NCBI RefSeq assembly: GCF_006538365.1
Contig: NZ_BJKN01000001.1
Location: forward strand, 301,688 to 365,687
Length of the DNA stretch: 64,000 nt
Direction of reading: 5' to 3'
Origin: Moorella sp. E308F
Lineage (GTDB): Bacteria > Bacillota > DSM-521 > Neomoorellales > Neomoorellaceae
The notes beneath the pieces are model-generated. The model had not been told where the DNA came from and did no database searches. It saw nothing but the letters and a program-made list of their open reading frames with translations. Numbering within the stretch: the stretch's first letter is position 1; each line of letters opens with the position of its first letter. The position numbers and the translations under genes are program-made. This document shows positions 15,420 through 23,172 of the stretch, piece by piece.

Positions 15420-16829
15420 ATGACTACCGCATTACCCATTGTAACCGAAGTTAAGGCGCCCGCCGACCCGGAGGCCCTTTATGCCGCCCTCGCCGGCGGC
15501 CGGGAAAACAGCTTTCTGCTGGAAAGCGCCCTTTTTCACCCCCGCTGGGGCCGCTATTCCTTTTTAGGCAGCGACCCCTTCCTGGTAGTCAAAACCAAGG
15601 GCTACCAGGCCCGGCTCTCCTCTCCCGGTCAACCGGTGCAAACCCTTACCGGCAATCCCTGGGAAATCATCCGCTCCCTTATAGCCCCCTACATCCTCCC
15701 CCGGCGAGAACAACCCATTCCTTTCACCGGTGGCATTGTCGGCTACCTGGCCTATGACCTGGGCCGTTACATCGAGAAGCTGCCCTCACAGGCTGCCGAC
15801 GACCTGCCCTTCCCGGAAAGTTACCTGGCTTTCTATAGTACCATCGTAGCCATCGATCATCACGAGGAAAGGGTCTACGTGGCTGCCAGCGGTTTTCCGG
15901 CTACCGGTCCCGCTGCCGTAAAAGAAGCCCTGGCCCGGATAAAGGAAATAACTGCGCGCCTGCAAAAGGTAAGACCCCTGCCGCCCCCGGCAGGAGCAGA
16001 CGGCATCAGAACACCCGTTAACTCCCTTTTTACTCCCGAATCTTATTGCCGGGCCGTCACCAGGGCAAAGGAATATATTGCCGCCGGAGATATTTTTGAA
16101 GTAAACTTATCCCAGCGCCTGCAGACAGAGCTTGCTGTAGAACCCTGGGAGCTTTACCGGTGCCTGCGGCGGGTTAACCCGGCTCCCTTTGCCGCCTACC
16201 TGTCCTTAAAAGAAGGCACCATCGCCAGCGCCTCGCCGGAAAGGTTTTTGCGGGTCAGTCAAGGCCAGGTAGAAACGCGGCCCATTAAAGGCACCCGGCC
16301 CCGGGGCCGGACCCCGGCCGAAGATGCTGCCTTACGCCAGGAGTTATGGAACAGTGCCAAGGACCGGGCCGAACTGGTGATGATCATCGACCTGGAAAGG
16401 AACGACCTGGGCCGGGTCTGCCAGGTAGGGTCGGTGCGGGTGCCGGAGCTTTTTGTCCTGGAAGAATACGCCACCGTTTTCCACCTGGTAAGCACCATCA
16501 CCGGCACCCTGCAGCCCGGCAGGGATATGGTGGACTTGTGGCGGGCCACCTTTCCCGGAGGTTCCATTACCGGGGCACCAAAAGTACGTTCCATGGAAAT
16601 CATCGAAGAACTGGAGCCGGTAAGGCGCAGCGTCTATACCGGCGCCATCGGCTACCTGGGTTTTGACGGCGAAGCCGACTGGAATATCGTCATCCGCACC
16701 TTTCTCCTGGCCGGCGGCCGGGCCTATTTCCAGGTCGGCGGCGCCGTCACGGCCGACTCAGAGCCAGAGAGGGAGTACCAGGAAACCCTGGACAAAGCCC
16801 GGGGACTGATCCTGGCCCTGGGATTATGA
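15420..16829 (+). CDS. pabB: Aminodeoxychorismate synthase component I
   Basis: A 469-aa chorismate-using enzyme making 4-amino-4-deoxychorismate for folate synthesis. It belongs to the TrpE/PabB family: LLES motif at 33-36, chorismate-binding domain from ~210, GGSITGAPK near 380. The diagnostic difference is PIKGTRPRG with Lys290; PabB has this Lys as active-site nucleophile, while anthranilate synthase TrpE normally has Ala. The LLES motif also resembles the Trp-feedback site of TrpE, so tryptophan sensitivity is possible. pabC follows, but no amidotransferase (pabA/trpG) gene is adjacent; it must be supplied elsewhere. Confidence 0.9.
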   Translation: MTTALPIVTEVKAPADPEALYAALAGGRENSFLLESALFHPRWGRYSFLGSDPFLVVKTKGYQARLSSPGQPVQTLTGNPWEIIRSLIAPYILPRREQPIPFTGGIVGYLAYDLGRYIEKLPSQAADDLPFPESYLAFYSTIVAIDHHEERVYVAASGFPATGPAAVKEALARIKEITARLQKVRPLPPPAGADGIRTPVNSLFTPESYCRAVTRAKEYIAAGDIFEVNLSQRLQTELAVEPWELYRCLRRVNPAPFAAYLSLKEGTIASASPERFLRVSQGQVETRPIKGTRPRGRTPAEDAALRQELWNSAKDRAELVMIIDLERNDLGRVCQVGSVRVPELFVLEEYATVFHLVSTITGTLQPGRDMVDLWRATFPGGSITGAPKVRSMEIIEELEPVRRSVYTGAIGYLGFDGEADWNIVIRTFLLAGGRAYFQVGGAVTADSEPEREYQETLDKARGLILALGL

Positions 16830-16969
16830 AAGAGGGGAAACGGCGCCCGGAAGGAAACTGCCCCCGTTCTTTCCGTCCTACGGCCCGAGCATTTAGCCGC
16901 TCCGGCAAGGACCATGGAAAGTAGAAAAAAGCTCACCGGCAGGTGAGCTATTTTCGGAGGAAAACACCT

Positions 16970-17809
16970 ATGCCTGCAGCAATCGTCTACCTTAACGGCT
17001 CTCTCCAGCCCCTGGCAGAAACGGCAATCAGCCCCGCCGATCCTGGTTTTCTGTACGGGGCGGGGTTATTTGAAACAATCCGCATCGAAAAGGGCAGGGC
17101 CCTTTTTCTCGCCGAACACCTTCAACGTCTTACCAGCAGTGCCCGGCGCCTGGGCTGGCCTGTACCCGAAACCTCCGGCCTCCCAGCAGCTATCCAGGCT
17201 ACCATCGCCGCCAACCAGGTGACCACCGGCCGCGGCCGCCTGAACTTTTTCCAGGGCGGCCAGGGCTACAACCTGATGTTTACGGCCGAAAACGGCCTGC
17301 CCTATACACCGGAAGATTACCGCAAAGGCTGCCGGGCTGCCATAGTCACCATTCGCCGCAACCAGCACTCTCCCCTGGCCGGCCTCAAGACCATGAACTA
17401 CCTGGAAAACCTCCTGGCCCTGGCCGAAGCCCGGAAGAAGGGTGCCCGGGAGGCCCTGCTTTTGAACCTTGACGGTAATCTGGCCGAAGGCAGCCGCAGC
17501 AACCTCTTTCTTATCCAGCAAGATACCCTTTATACTCCCGACCTGGCCAGCGGCCCCCTGCCCGGCCTGGCCCGGGCCCGGGTGCTAAAACTCGCCGCCG
17601 GCCTGGGCCTGGCGGTGAAGGAAGAACCCTTAAAGCCCGAGGCTCTCCTGGCTGCCGGGGAGGCCTTTCTCACCAACAGCTTGATGGAGATCCTTCCCCT
17701 GACATGGGTGGACGGCCGGCCCGTCGGCAACGGCCGGCCCGGCCCGGTGACAGCATTGCTCCAAGCCAGGTACAGGGAAGAAAAATTTATAGACAGGACC
17801 TTGAATTAA
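16970..17809 (+). CDS. pabC: Aminodeoxychorismate lyase (class IV aminotransferase fold)
   Basis: A 279-aa PLP enzyme of fold type IV. The PLP-binding Lys is in GLKTMNYLENLLAL, and the cofactor-binding segment NLDGNLAEGSRSNLFLI is clear. The family also contains branched-chain and D-amino-acid aminotransferases; the position right after pabB favours 4-amino-4-deoxychorismate lyase, releasing p-aminobenzoate and pyruvate. The ATG at 16970 has a cggagg ribosome-binding site 8 nt upstream. A GCTCACC/GGTGAGC hairpin (16931-16949) sits just before the site and may tune translation. Confidence 0.85.
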   Translation: MPAAIVYLNGSLQPLAETAISPADPGFLYGAGLFETIRIEKGRALFLAEHLQRLTSSARRLGWPVPETSGLPAAIQATIAANQVTTGRGRLNFFQGGQGYNLMFTAENGLPYTPEDYRKGCRAAIVTIRRNQHSPLAGLKTMNYLENLLALAEARKKGAREALLLNLDGNLAEGSRSNLFLIQQDTLYTPDLASGPLPGLARARVLKLAAGLGLAVKEEPLKPEALLAAGEAFLTNSLMEILPLTWVDGRPVGNGRPGPVTALLQARYREEKFIDRTLN

Positions 17810-17820
17810 TGCTAAAAGTA

Positions 17821-17844
17821 AAACCGCCCCTACTGGGGCGGTTT
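17821..17844. terminator. Bidirectional terminator between pabC and a convergent gene
   Basis: A perfect 10-bp stem AAACCGCCCC / GGGGCGGTTT with loop TACT lies between convergent genes. The stop codon of the minus-strand gene lies inside the stem. Confidence 0.85.
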
Positions 17845-18522
17845 AATGTTGATGCGCTTGTTAAAATCGTAGAAGTCGACGGTCATGATCAGTTTGTCCT
17901 GGGGGCGCTGGCGGTGGGCGGCTTCCAGGGAAACTTTGCGGATGTAGTTGCTTCCCCGTTCCACCCAGAACTGGTAGTAAAGATCCTGCCAGTAGCTGTT
18001 GAGGAACTGGTTGTTGACCTGCGGCCGGCAGGTGAGGAGGTAGGGCCTCCCCGGCACCTTTTTCTGGCGGCCCAAAAACTGCAAATCATCCACCCGGGTA
18101 ATTTTTAAAATGGATAGGGGATTGATTTCAGCCATATACTTTTCTTGCTCCAGGGGGTTGTTGCCAGGGGTGACCATCCAGCGTTTGGAGGTCGGGTCGC
18201 GAAAATAAGTGGTATCTTTGACCTGGTAAATCTCCACCGGCTGGCCGGTCATCTGGCCCTTTAAATACAGGCTGCCGTCACCGGCCCGCTCCCCGTCCAG
18301 GCTGCTTAAGCCTATTTTATTTCCCCCGGTAATCAGGCTTGCCTCGACGTGGAAACGGTAGCTGGTTGCCTGGTTGGTAATATCCAGGGCCTGGACGATA
18401 AGTTCCTGGGGTTCCACCTTTATTTCCCGCAGGTAATAGACATAAGACCAACCACCGGCCAGGGTCAGGACGAGCACCACGGGTAAAATAACCTGCCAGC
18501 GTAAAAATTTACCAGCCAACAA
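17830..18522 (-). CDS. Membrane-anchored extracytoplasmic protein of unknown function
   Basis: A ~230-aa protein with one N-terminal membrane anchor (FLRWQVILPVVLVLTLAGGW). The rest is extracytoplasmic, beta-rich and reminiscent of LolA/DUF6612-like lipocalin-type folds: alternating strands such as YRFHVEASLITGGNKIG and SLYLKGQMTGQPVEIYQV. I take TTG 18522 after gggaaggtgg as start; an upstream GTG at 18621 has a poorly spaced site. No catalytic motif is seen. A role in binding lipid or wall material is possible but unsupported. Confidence 0.6.
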   Translation of the reverse strand: MLAGKFLRWQVILPVVLVLTLAGGWSYVYYLREIKVEPQELIVQALDITNQATSYRFHVEASLITGGNKIGLSSLDGERAGDGSLYLKGQMTGQPVEIYQVKDTTYFRDPTSKRWMVTPGNNPLEQEKYMAEINPLSILKITRVDDLQFLGRQKKVPGRPYLLTCRPQVNNQFLNSYWQDLYYQFWVERGSNYIRKVSLEAAHRQRPQDKLIMTVDFYDFNKRINIKPPQ

Positions 18523-18634
18523 AACCACCTTCCCGCCAGAATCCCTATTTAATTGATATGGCAGGCGGAAAGGGTTATACCTGGATATTGCTGGGAGTAA
18601 AATACGTCCAGGAGCCAGCACCTTCTAAAACAGG

Positions 18635-19657
18635 TTACATATAAACACCATATTCAGCTACCGCCCGGTAAAGGGCCAGGACGTTCTGGGGCGGCAGGTC
18701 GGCACTCAAAATACCGCTGGAGGTAGAAAAGATATACCCGCCGCCGGGAGCCGCCGCCAGCAGGAGCTGCTCCACTGCCGCCGTAATGGTTTCCGGCGTA
18801 CCTGAAGCCAGGAGATTCAAGTCGAAGTTGCCCATCAAGCACAGGCGCCCGCCGTATTCCTTTTTAATGGTGCCAATATCCATGCCGGCGGCCGGTTCCA
18901 GGCACTGGATGCCGTCCAGGGGTAAAGCTGCCAGGTCGGGTAAAATGGCCTGTAGGTTACCGTCGGAGTGGTAAAGGACCGGTACACCCATAGCCTTAAT
19001 AGCTTCCACCTGGCGGCGCAGGAAGGGCAAAAAGATTTCCCGCCACAGGGCCGGCCGGATATATGTCCCCCGTTCATAGGCGATGTCGTCACCGATAATC
19101 AAGGCGTGAGCCCCGGCCTGGACACAAAGGCGGGCCAGCTCCACGTTAAAGTCGACAACAGCCGCGGCCAGGTCGCCGATGGCTCCCTCCCGTCCAGCCA
19201 CCGCCAGGAGAAAATCCGTAAAATCAAAAAGCTTACCGGTTCCCTGGAAAGGGCCGTCTACAAAGGCAAAAACGAAGAAATCCGTCTCCTCCCGCCAGCG
19301 CCTTAAAAGAAGCAGGTCAAAAGCGTTCGCGTCCGGCAGGCGGTAACTGGCTGCTTCCTTGATGGCGGGGATAGCTGGGGCCTGGACGGTAGTGAAGCCC
19401 CCCTGCCGCCGCAGCCGCCGACCCCAGACATCCCGAAAGCAGTCATTCCCCTCTTCCTTTAACGGCGCCCGGGGGGTAACGGCCAGGAGGTCCATCCCCA
19501 GAAACTCCCGGGCAGCCACCTCCGCGGCAAAACCTGCCGGTCCTTCCCGGCCCAAAAGTACTGTCACCAGCCCGGGTTCAAGCTCAAATTCTCCTGCCGG
19601 CACCCGGTCGGGTCGTCCTCGGGATAGAGCCACCTGCACCCGCTCAACATGGTTCAC
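18635..19657 (-). CDS. UroD-family corrinoid methyltransferase (candidate methyltransferase I)
   Basis: A 340-aa protein of the uroporphyrinogen decarboxylase/MtaA/MtvB superfamily: N-terminal ERVQVALSRGRPDRVPAGEF, GDDIAYERGTYIRPALWREIFLP in the middle, then LYHSDGNLQAIL. MtaA-type enzymes bind zinc through His-x-Cys at the last site; here it reads HSDGN, so the Cys is replaced by Asp. Related aromatic O-demethylase methyltransferases use other zinc ligands. It lies 20 nt downstream of the corrinoid activator gene. I infer that it demethylates a methylated substrate onto the cluster's corrinoid protein; the substrate is unknown. GTG start after ggaggtgaa. Confidence 0.75.
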   Translation of the reverse strand: MNHVERVQVALSRGRPDRVPAGEFELEPGLVTVLLGREGPAGFAAEVAAREFLGMDLLAVTPRAPLKEEGNDCFRDVWGRRLRRQGGFTTVQAPAIPAIKEAASYRLPDANAFDLLLLRRWREETDFFVFAFVDGPFQGTGKLFDFTDFLLAVAGREGAIGDLAAAVVDFNVELARLCVQAGAHALIIGDDIAYERGTYIRPALWREIFLPFLRRQVEAIKAMGVPVLYHSDGNLQAILPDLAALPLDGIQCLEPAAGMDIGTIKKEYGGRLCLMGNFDLNLLASGTPETITAAVEQLLLAAAPGGGYIFSTSSGILSADLPPQNVLALYRAVAEYGVYM

Positions 19658-19676
19658 GGGCCTTCACCTCCAGAAG

Positions 19677-21515
19677 TTATGGTAATAAAAGCGACTTCAT
19701 AAACACATCCCGGAAGGACGGCCGGGTCATGAGTTCGATATAGCCCACCTGGCGGGCTATTGTTTCTCCCCGCCGCCTTTCGTCCATGGAAAGGAGGGCC
19801 AGCCGCGCCCCGGTGCCGGCGGCATTGCCCACCTGGCGGAAGGCGTTCAAAGGAAGTTTGGGGAACATGCCGATGGCAATGGCGCTCTCCAGCTTCAGGT
19901 GGGTGCCAAAGGCCCCGGCGACCACGACTTCTTCCAGGTCGTCCACCGTGAGGCCCGCTGCCTCCAGGAGGAGCAGGGTGCCGCTGGCGATGGCCGCCTT
20001 GGCCAGCTGGATCTCGCCGATGTCCTTCTGGGTTACCACCAGGTCGCTGTCAATGCCGGTTTCCTCCGCCGGTACCAGGAGGAATTCCAGCGGGCCGCCC
20101 CCGGCAGGTCGCCTGACTCGGGGATGATTTAAATCCAACCGGCCGTTGGCATTAATGACGCCGGTGCGGTAAAGCTCGGCCACGGCATCGAGAATACCGG
20201 AGCCGCAGATGCCCAGGGGTGGTACTCCGCCGATGCTTTCCCAGTAGACCTCCCGGCCGTCGTCACTTAACCGGACGGCAGCAATGGCCCCGGTAATGGC
20301 GCGCATTCCCTGGGCGATGTGGGCGCCTTCAAAGGCCGGCCCCGAGGCACAGGAACAGGAAAGCATTTTGCCACCGTAACTTAAAACAATCTCCGTATTG
20401 GTACCGATGTCCAGGCCCAGGGTTACCTTGCGGGCTACGTCAATACGGCTACCCAGGATCATGGCCACATGGTCGCCGCCGACAAAGCCGGCAATTACGG
20501 GCTGGAAATAAACATAGGCACCCGGGCTGAAGTTTAAACCCAGGCTCCGGGCCTTTACCTCTACCGGTGTGGTCAGGGCCGGGACGTAGGGGGCCCGGGC
20601 GAGCTGTTCTACGGGCAGGTGCAACAGCAGGTGGTGCATGGCCGTATTGCCCACGATGACGGCTTCCTCAATGTCGGTCGTTGTTACGCCGGCCTTCCCG
20701 GCCAGGGTGGCTGCCAGCCGGTTCAGCCCCTCGATGGCTACTTCTTGAATGCGCCGGTATCCCTGTTCTCCCTCCAGGGCGTAGCCCAGGCGGGCCATGA
20801 CATCTTCACCGTAGGCGATCTGGGGGTTCATGATCCCGTCGGCAGCCAGGGTAGCCCCTGTTTCCAGATTGATAAGAAAACCGGCCACCTTTGTGGTCCC
20901 CAGGTCGACAGCCAGGCCTAAGGGCGGCGGCGCCGGCCGGCCGGCATAAATGTTGATCACTTCTTTACCGCGTACCGTAACCACGCTGGTGCCGCCGGCC
21001 GCCATGGGTTCTGTTACCAAAGCCAGGTTAAAATCTATTTCCGGGCGGTCCAGGCCATAAGTGGCCTCCAGTTCGCCGGCCACCTGCTGCCAGAGGGGCC
21101 GGGGGTTCTCAATGGTCGTCCTGGTTAAAGAGAGGTTATACCTTTTAACTGGCGCTTCCGGGACTACTGCAACGTCCAGCCCTTCCACCTGAAGTTTCTG
21201 AATTCCGAGCATGGATTCCGGCGGGATTTCCACTTTCAGCGGTCCCTGGATGACTGCCTGGCAGGCCAGGCGATAACCCTGTTCCAGCTGCTCCGGCTTC
21301 AAGAAGCGTTTTTCCGCCGCGGCCGGCTCCCCGGCGTCGCCAGCGGCTACCCGCACCCGGCAGCGGCCGCACAACCCCCTGCCGCCGCAGGGTGCCGTCA
21401 GGCCCCCCGCTCCCAGGGCCAGCCCCAGCTGCTGGGCTGCGGCTAAAATAGTCTGGCCGGCTGCTACCTGCACCCGTCGGCCCACCGGCTGGAAATCAAC
21501 CAACACTTCCTTCAA
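19677..21515 (-). CDS. Reductive activator of corrinoid proteins (RACo/RACE type)
   Basis: A 612-aa protein with an N-terminal [2Fe-2S] ferredoxin domain (C-x5-C-x2-C in PCGGRGLCGRC, fourth Cys in RLACQAVI), a linker, a middle region and a C-terminal ASKHA ATPase domain (GLAVDLGTTKVAGFLI, GLDIGTNTEIVLSYGG, VVAGAFGTHL). Such proteins use ATP to drive reduction of inactive Co(II) corrinoid to Co(I). It lies between the response regulator, which it overlaps by 20 nt, and the UroD-family gene. I chose TTG 21515 after agggggtgctaag; GTG 21524 overlaps that site. It would keep the corrinoid protein active and might also act on the kinase's corrinoid domain. Confidence 0.92.
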   Translation of the reverse strand: MKEVLVDFQPVGRRVQVAAGQTILAAAQQLGLALGAGGLTAPCGGRGLCGRCRVRVAAGDAGEPAAAEKRFLKPEQLEQGYRLACQAVIQGPLKVEIPPESMLGIQKLQVEGLDVAVVPEAPVKRYNLSLTRTTIENPRPLWQQVAGELEATYGLDRPEIDFNLALVTEPMAAGGTSVVTVRGKEVINIYAGRPAPPPLGLAVDLGTTKVAGFLINLETGATLAADGIMNPQIAYGEDVMARLGYALEGEQGYRRIQEVAIEGLNRLAATLAGKAGVTTTDIEEAVIVGNTAMHHLLLHLPVEQLARAPYVPALTTPVEVKARSLGLNFSPGAYVYFQPVIAGFVGGDHVAMILGSRIDVARKVTLGLDIGTNTEIVLSYGGKMLSCSCASGPAFEGAHIAQGMRAITGAIAAVRLSDDGREVYWESIGGVPPLGICGSGILDAVAELYRTGVINANGRLDLNHPRVRRPAGGGPLEFLLVPAEETGIDSDLVVTQKDIGEIQLAKAAIASGTLLLLEAAGLTVDDLEEVVVAGAFGTHLKLESAIAIGMFPKLPLNAFRQVGNAAGTGARLALLSMDERRRGETIARQVGYIELMTRPSFRDVFMKSLLLP

Positions 21516-23148
21516 ACTTAGCACCCCCTATTTTGCGGAACACGCTGGGCGTGTACCCTTCTTGCTTTTTAAATACCTGTCCGAAATAACGGGCGTCATG
21601 ATAACCTACCCGTTCTGCTATTGCCGCCACTGGCAAATCGGTATTTAACAACAATTCTTTGGCTACTCTAAGGCGTACTCTGGTCAGGTAGTCAATAAAG
21701 TTCTGGCCCTTAACCTGTTTGAAGAGGCGGCTGAAATAGCAAGGACTTAAATACACCTGCTGGGCGACTTCTTCCAGGGTGAGATCCTTGCTGAAGTTGG
21801 CTTCAATAAACTTGCTGGCCCGGTCAATAAGGGAAGAATTACGTTGTTCCCGGCTGGCTGCTACCTGATCTACCAGGACCATCAGGCGCTCCAGGATGAG
21901 CTGCCGCATATCCGCCAGGTTATCAAGGTTTAAAAATTCGCTGCTGGCGGCCAGGGTGAGATTAGAAACGGCCTCCGGATCGGCCCCGCCCTCCAGGGCG
22001 GCATTGGCTGCCAGGGCCACCAGCTCCAGGAGTTTCATTTTCAGCAGGGCGGGGCGCCTTTCCTGTTCCAGGGCCAGTTTCATTAAAATATTGCTGGCCT
22101 GGCGGTAAGCCAGCTCGCGATCACCCATGCGGATGGCCTGGCTCAGCTCTTGTCCCTCTGAAGCCGGCAGGGAATGGGTGGTCATTGACCTGGTGGTAAC
22201 GTCGTCAGCGTGAATAACCTGGTCGCCGCCATAAAGCAGGCGGAATTCAGCTGCCACCGTCGCCTCGGCATAGGAGCGGGCCAGGCCGGTGACCTTTTCA
22301 GCCGGGCGGCCGATGCCTACGGTGACGGTCACTTGCGTATCCCGGCGCACCTGGCGGCAGATAGCCTCGCCCAGGTGGATAGCGGCCTGACGGACGTCAC
22401 GTTCCTTTTCCAGGTGATCGAGGGGCAGGAGAACGGCAAATTCGTCCCTGGTGGCGGGAGCTACCAGGGCCCCCGGCCAAGCGGCCGTTGCCTTTTCAAT
22501 ACTTTCCCTTACCCGTTGCTTTAAAAGCTGCCGTTCGATTTCCGAGCCTTCCCGGGCCAGGCTGGCAAAATTATCAATATCCACCAGCAGGGCCAGCCGC
22601 GGGAGGGAGGTAATCCCCAGGAAAAGGGCGCGGCTTTCGGCCTCGGCTGCCGTTATATTCCCATTAATCAGATCCATAATAAAACCCAGGCGGATCAGGG
22701 GTTTCATTTTTTCCAGGGCCTCTTTGAGGCGGGCCGTTTCCTGCTGGCGCCGGCGGCTTGCAGAAATATCGGCAACCAGTTCATCCAGGAGCTTGATCAT
22801 TTCTTCCCCGTCTACCGGCTTTAATAGATATTTTGAGGCACCCAGGGAAACAGCTTCGCGGGCGTAATCAAATTCGCCATAGGCGGAGACAAAGATAAGC
22901 CTGGTTTCGGGAAGAAGTGACCGTATCTCCCGCCCGGCAGTAAGGCCGTCCATGACGGGCATCTTAATGTCCAGGAAGACAATATCCGGCCTTAAAACTG
23001 CTGCCAGGTTTACGGCCTCCATACCATTACCTGCTTCCGCGGCCACCTGGTAATGGGGCCGTTCCCTGGCCAGTAAAAAACGCATGGCCTGCCGTTCCAG
23101 GGGTTCGTCATCAACAAGCAGGATCTTGATTTCCGTGGACAAACTCAC
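21496..23148 (-). CDS. AraC-type response regulator (YesN family)
   Basis: A 550-aa two-component regulator. Residues ~1-125 are a receiver (acidic residues in LLVDDEP, phospho-acceptor Asp in VFLDIKMPVMDG, Lys in YLLKPVDG). The middle, ~150-420, is a GGDEF-like degenerate/YesN linker region. The C-terminus (~440-545) has two AraC helix-turn-helix units: IDRASKFIEANFSKDLTLEEVAQQVYLSPCYFSRLFKQ and VAAIAERVGYHDARYFGQVFKK. It is the expected partner of the corrinoid-domain kinase directly upstream (24-nt gap). Likely targets are the methyl-transfer genes. Start is GTG 23148 or TTG 23142. Confidence 0.9.
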   Translation of the reverse strand: MSLSTEIKILLVDDEPLERQAMRFLLARERPHYQVAAEAGNGMEAVNLAAVLRPDIVFLDIKMPVMDGLTAGREIRSLLPETRLIFVSAYGEFDYAREAVSLGASKYLLKPVDGEEMIKLLDELVADISASRRRQQETARLKEALEKMKPLIRLGFIMDLINGNITAAEAESRALFLGITSLPRLALLVDIDNFASLAREGSEIERQLLKQRVRESIEKATAAWPGALVAPATRDEFAVLLPLDHLEKERDVRQAAIHLGEAICRQVRRDTQVTVTVGIGRPAEKVTGLARSYAEATVAAEFRLLYGGDQVIHADDVTTRSMTTHSLPASEGQELSQAIRMGDRELAYRQASNILMKLALEQERRPALLKMKLLELVALAANAALEGGADPEAVSNLTLAASSEFLNLDNLADMRQLILERLMVLVDQVAASREQRNSSLIDRASKFIEANFSKDLTLEEVAQQVYLSPCYFSRLFKQVKGQNFIDYLTRVRLRVAKELLLNTDLPVAAIAERVGYHDARYFGQVFKKQEGYTPSVFRKIGGAKFEGSVG

Positions 23149-23172
23149 CTCTCACTTCTCACTTCCCATTTC

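Noticed and set aside
17704..18108. 134-codon plus-strand ORF opposite the membrane-anchored protein gene
   Set aside because: Antisense shadow with no ribosome-binding site; the minus-strand frame has a membrane anchor and coherent domain.
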